From Aphis gossypii (lineage: Eukaryota; Arthropoda; Insecta; Hemiptera; Aphididae): a stretch of DNA of 64,000 bases. Below are positions 60,951 through 64,000 of the stretch, in pieces. The stretch spans positions 21,163,213 through 21,227,212 of the forward strand of contig NC_065531.1 in NCBI RefSeq assembly GCF_020184175.1, given 5' to 3'. How positions within the stretch are numbered: position 1 is the first letter of the stretch; each line of letters starts with the position of its first letter. The position numbers and the translations under genes are program-made. Below the pieces are notes generated by a model that was not told the origin of the DNA, ran no database searches, and saw only the letters and a list, made by a program, of their open reading frames with translations.

Positions 60951-61800
60951 GTAATAATACAAGACATTAATTAGTCGGATGACGGTGACACGTCGCTGTG
61001 TGACGATGATGATGCTGGAGAAAATCTCTGGAAGGATTTCGTCCTGCACGAGATTATTATCGTGTCCTCGACGCGGACGGAAGACGGCGCGCGCGTGTCG
61101 ACTATAGGGGCACACGATTATAATATATTATAATATACCGTTGTTGTACGCGGGGATTTCGACGAGAACGTGATTTACGGTACGGAAAGTATATTAAAAT
61201 AAAAAATATCGCGTTTATCGTACGCGTACATACGCGTATATTGTACTTTATACGTATAATATAATATTATGTACGAACGGTAAAACGAACACAGTTCGGG
61301 TTAAACCGTCGACGGTGTCGCGCATATTATATTGCGCTGCGTATATAAACGTTCGCAATACCTACCTATATACCGACGTTAGAGCGTTAATTTATCGACG
61401 ACGGGGGGGAAAAAAAAAATAAATAAATAAAAAAAACACGCCGATTAGAAAATAATGTGTGTCTCGTTTTCGACGTCCCACAGTCGAACGGGCAATGATG
61501 ATAATAATAATAATACGATATAATAATGTCGCGTCTATATATCATTTTTACGGTCCACGGGTCGACCGTATAATGCGCGCGTACATTATTACATTGTTAT
61601 AATATTATGTGTCCAACGACCGTGGTGGGTTTGAGATTTAACGCTGTGGTTCGTCCGAATTCTACCCGCGGGGACTAAATTAGACCTCGATATTTTTAGC
61701 GAAACCAAAATCGTATACGAAACCGCAGCCGTTTCAGATCCGTGGGGGCTTTGCCATCGCCGTCACCGATAAAATCTATGTATCGATTAGTGGGCAAGTT

Positions 61801-64000
61801 TAGTTTTTATAATAAAAAATTGTTGAACTGTTTGAATAGAGTTAAAACACAATAACGTTAAAAATGTCTTCTCAAAGTCCGCACCGTGCGTCAATAGATA
61901 GTAGTAGATAAATCGTGTACTCGGTGTAAGTTTCAAAAATTTTAAAAATAACAAAACTTGATTTAAACGAAATATTGTGAATGTACCGATTTTAATAAAT
62001 TTTTTTGGTGAGTTTTCGTCACGCGTTCATCTCTATAGGAATTATAAAGCCAAAAATAAAAAATACAATGACGTATTGACTCTTGATAGTTATACATATT
62101 ATATCGACTCTGCTAAACCTAACCGATTAGACAAAACATTTTAAACAAAAAAAAAAATTATATCATTTATTAGAAACTTATGCTGGAGAAAATCAGGACA
62201 ATTTGAATGAATTTTTTCTATACATCTGTTGAGGAAGAAAATTAAAACGATAATTAAAGAAAAAAAGATGAATAATTTTTTACGCTGATAAAATAAACAA
62301 AGAATATTGTATTTGTTGATCGGTGTTTCAGTATAATATGTAATCGCGAGACCAATACACGATACTCACCACGCACACACAAACAATACTAATAAAATAG
62401 CACAGTAGATTATTAACGATAGTTTTGCGAATAACATAAGTTTTATTGTTATTTATTTATCAGTTTTAAATTATTCGCGAGGTTTGTTGAACTTGAGCAG
62501 GAGAAAAAATAACGGCAGATAAAATATTATACATTATTTAGTCCGGTTTTTTATATTAGAATTCTATTGCTAATAATAAAATATATTATGATCATTCCTA
62601 TTTCCTACCGCTGCACAGTCGCGTACTACTAAACTTACTATATGCACACACGTTTGGCTTATGTTTTATCGTAATCGCAATAACTTGACGAAAACTAAAA
62701 TCGTAATCTCACTTGTCACCACCACGCAATTCGCGTATTATTTTGATCGATGTTATAGACGATTATTATTATTGATCGTATTGATTGCAAACGAGATGTG
62801 AATATGTAATTACATTACGTGTGTACACCGGACTGTACGTGTGTATAATGGTGTTATTATTATGTTTTATATTATACGACACGATTCTGTACGATATCGA
62901 TTACTATATAAGTATTGTTCTTTTATAGTAATACACCATAATTGTAAGCTGCAGAATTTGCAATTACCGCTGATAATTATTATTTCAAGTTATTACTATT
63001 ATCTACTTTAAACGTTCGCGATATTACGATCATTTTAATCCAAGTGTATGATCAAAGATGATATTTTTCTACTTTTTTTATTCGCCTGAAATTCATACAT
63101 GGTTTTTTTTTTTAATAAAAATGTCAGTTTTAATTTTTTTTTACTAACCATAATTTCCACGTAATGAAAATTGTTTCATGTACACGATATTACTTACTTC
63201 ATATCGTAAAAAATAAGTTTATTAATATACTCATAATATATTTTTAATTTTAAAATTGTACAATTTTACTTTACAGGTAATTTTACTGAGAAATAAACAT
63301 AATAATACATTTTTTGCAATTGATTGAATGTTATTGATAGATTTTAACATGTGTAGTATTAAATGAGAAAATAATTTTTTACATCAACAATATTCTAGTA
63401 TGAAAATCAATCATTTATTTATTTTAATTTTTACTATCAGGGGTGACATTTTTAGTACTTTTTTAATTTAAAAATAAAGTATTTTTAATTTTTGTGACAT
63501 TGAGTATCTACCATGAAGTTTTTTATTTATAAGTTCTTTATTAAAAATTAAAAAAAAAAAACAAAAACAAAAATTGTTAATCTTTTAAGAGTTTAACTTC
63601 CGTTACTGCGTAGGTGAATTTATTAAATATGAAAATGAAGATATTAAAATAATTTTTATTTACAGCTTACTGCATTATTATTATACTCATTTATTTTTTA
63701 TGTCCTTTTTTTATTTTTATATTCGCTGTATATATAGTATACATTATACATATAAAACACATGCCTCAATAATTATTATATTATTATAGCATATTATTCA
63801 ATTCCTCTGTAGCAATAATATGTAAATTGTTTCGTTTCTCTAATAAACATGTTTGAAATAAATAGATTTACAGGCACAGTACTCTTACAAAAAATATTCA
63901 CTCTTGAAAATACTTTTAATTTATCAACTCAAAGTTCACCTACGGCTAGACACTATAAAAATTCTAACTATAAATAAGACTGCGATAAAACTTTGAATAC
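61801..64000. other. AT-rich stretch to window end
   Basis: AT-rich with little CpG except near 62590-62760. Contains a combined TTTACTTTACAG/GTAATT junction at 63276. No ORF over 60 codons. Poly-A and poly-T runs are near 62147, 63105 and 63550. Confidence 0.6.

Larger units (their letters stand above)
60051..61800. promoter_or_regulatory. large CpG-rich region
   Basis: The longest CpG-rich stretch in the window, with pulses at 60050-60200, 60230-60600, 60640-60790, 60840-61110 and 61140-61760. A TATAAAG word is at 60318-60324. G run of nine at 60431-60439. AAT repeats at about 60932-60950 and 61500-61514. A stop-free plus-strand frame of about 50 codons (60976-61129) has an Asp-rich N-terminal part but no ATG. 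No long ATG frame. Confidence 0.3.

Overview
This is a roughly two-thirds A+T eukaryotic window, probably from an aphid or a close hemipteran relative. That placement is inference from base-composition habit: endless TAATATTATAATA strings, frequent TAGGTAC words, AT-rich and CpG-poor stretches broken by short CpG-rich islands, and canonical GT/AG splice-like sites far from any long reading frame. I see no bacterial-style gene organisation and no tRNA, rRNA or CRISPR array. No protein family could be recognised in any frame. Most simply, the window is intronic and/or intergenic DNA with isolated first exons, small internal exons or noncoding-RNA exons.

Layout. 1-6050 is AT-rich and holds two strong acceptor sites (exons would begin at 3801 and 5229), a possible 9-nt microexon (4665-4673) and an interrupted reading frame (1116-1583). 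A CpG-rich island at 6060-6660 has a short ATG-plus-donor. 6661-13850 is mostly AT-rich, with a CpG-rich patch at 9650-10145 and a possible 3' terminal exon starting at 11127. The best gene-start model is at 14948-15524: a TATA box, a GC-rich leader, a short ATG frame and a near-consensus donor on the + strand. 17400-18010 carries a possible 274-nt internal exon. 19130-25500 alternates CpG-rich islands and AT-rich spacers with microsatellites. 25500-29960 is AT-rich and quiet. 29980-31170 has a small ORF and a TATA-containing CpG-rich block. 33600-36950 has two possible terminal exons. 37500-38000 has overlapping minus-strand frames behind a good acceptor. 38000-42700 is AT-rich with one possible 50-nt exon. 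42700-48010 is the densest CpG-rich part and includes a coherent minus-strand TATA, initiator, exon and donor model at 46817-47133. A decayed transposon-like segment follows at about 48020-48290. 52012-52600 has a long GT repeat and a minus-strand TATA/initiator pair. 54640-55150 has a perfect 11-bp hairpin. 57140-58260 and 60050-61800 are CpG-rich islands; the rest is AT-rich.

Every exon and ORF call is tentative. In DNA of this composition, reading frames of 60-120 codons and consensus splice words occur by chance, so confidences are low unless several independent signals coincide. RNA-seq and comparison with related aphid genomes would settle nearly all of them.
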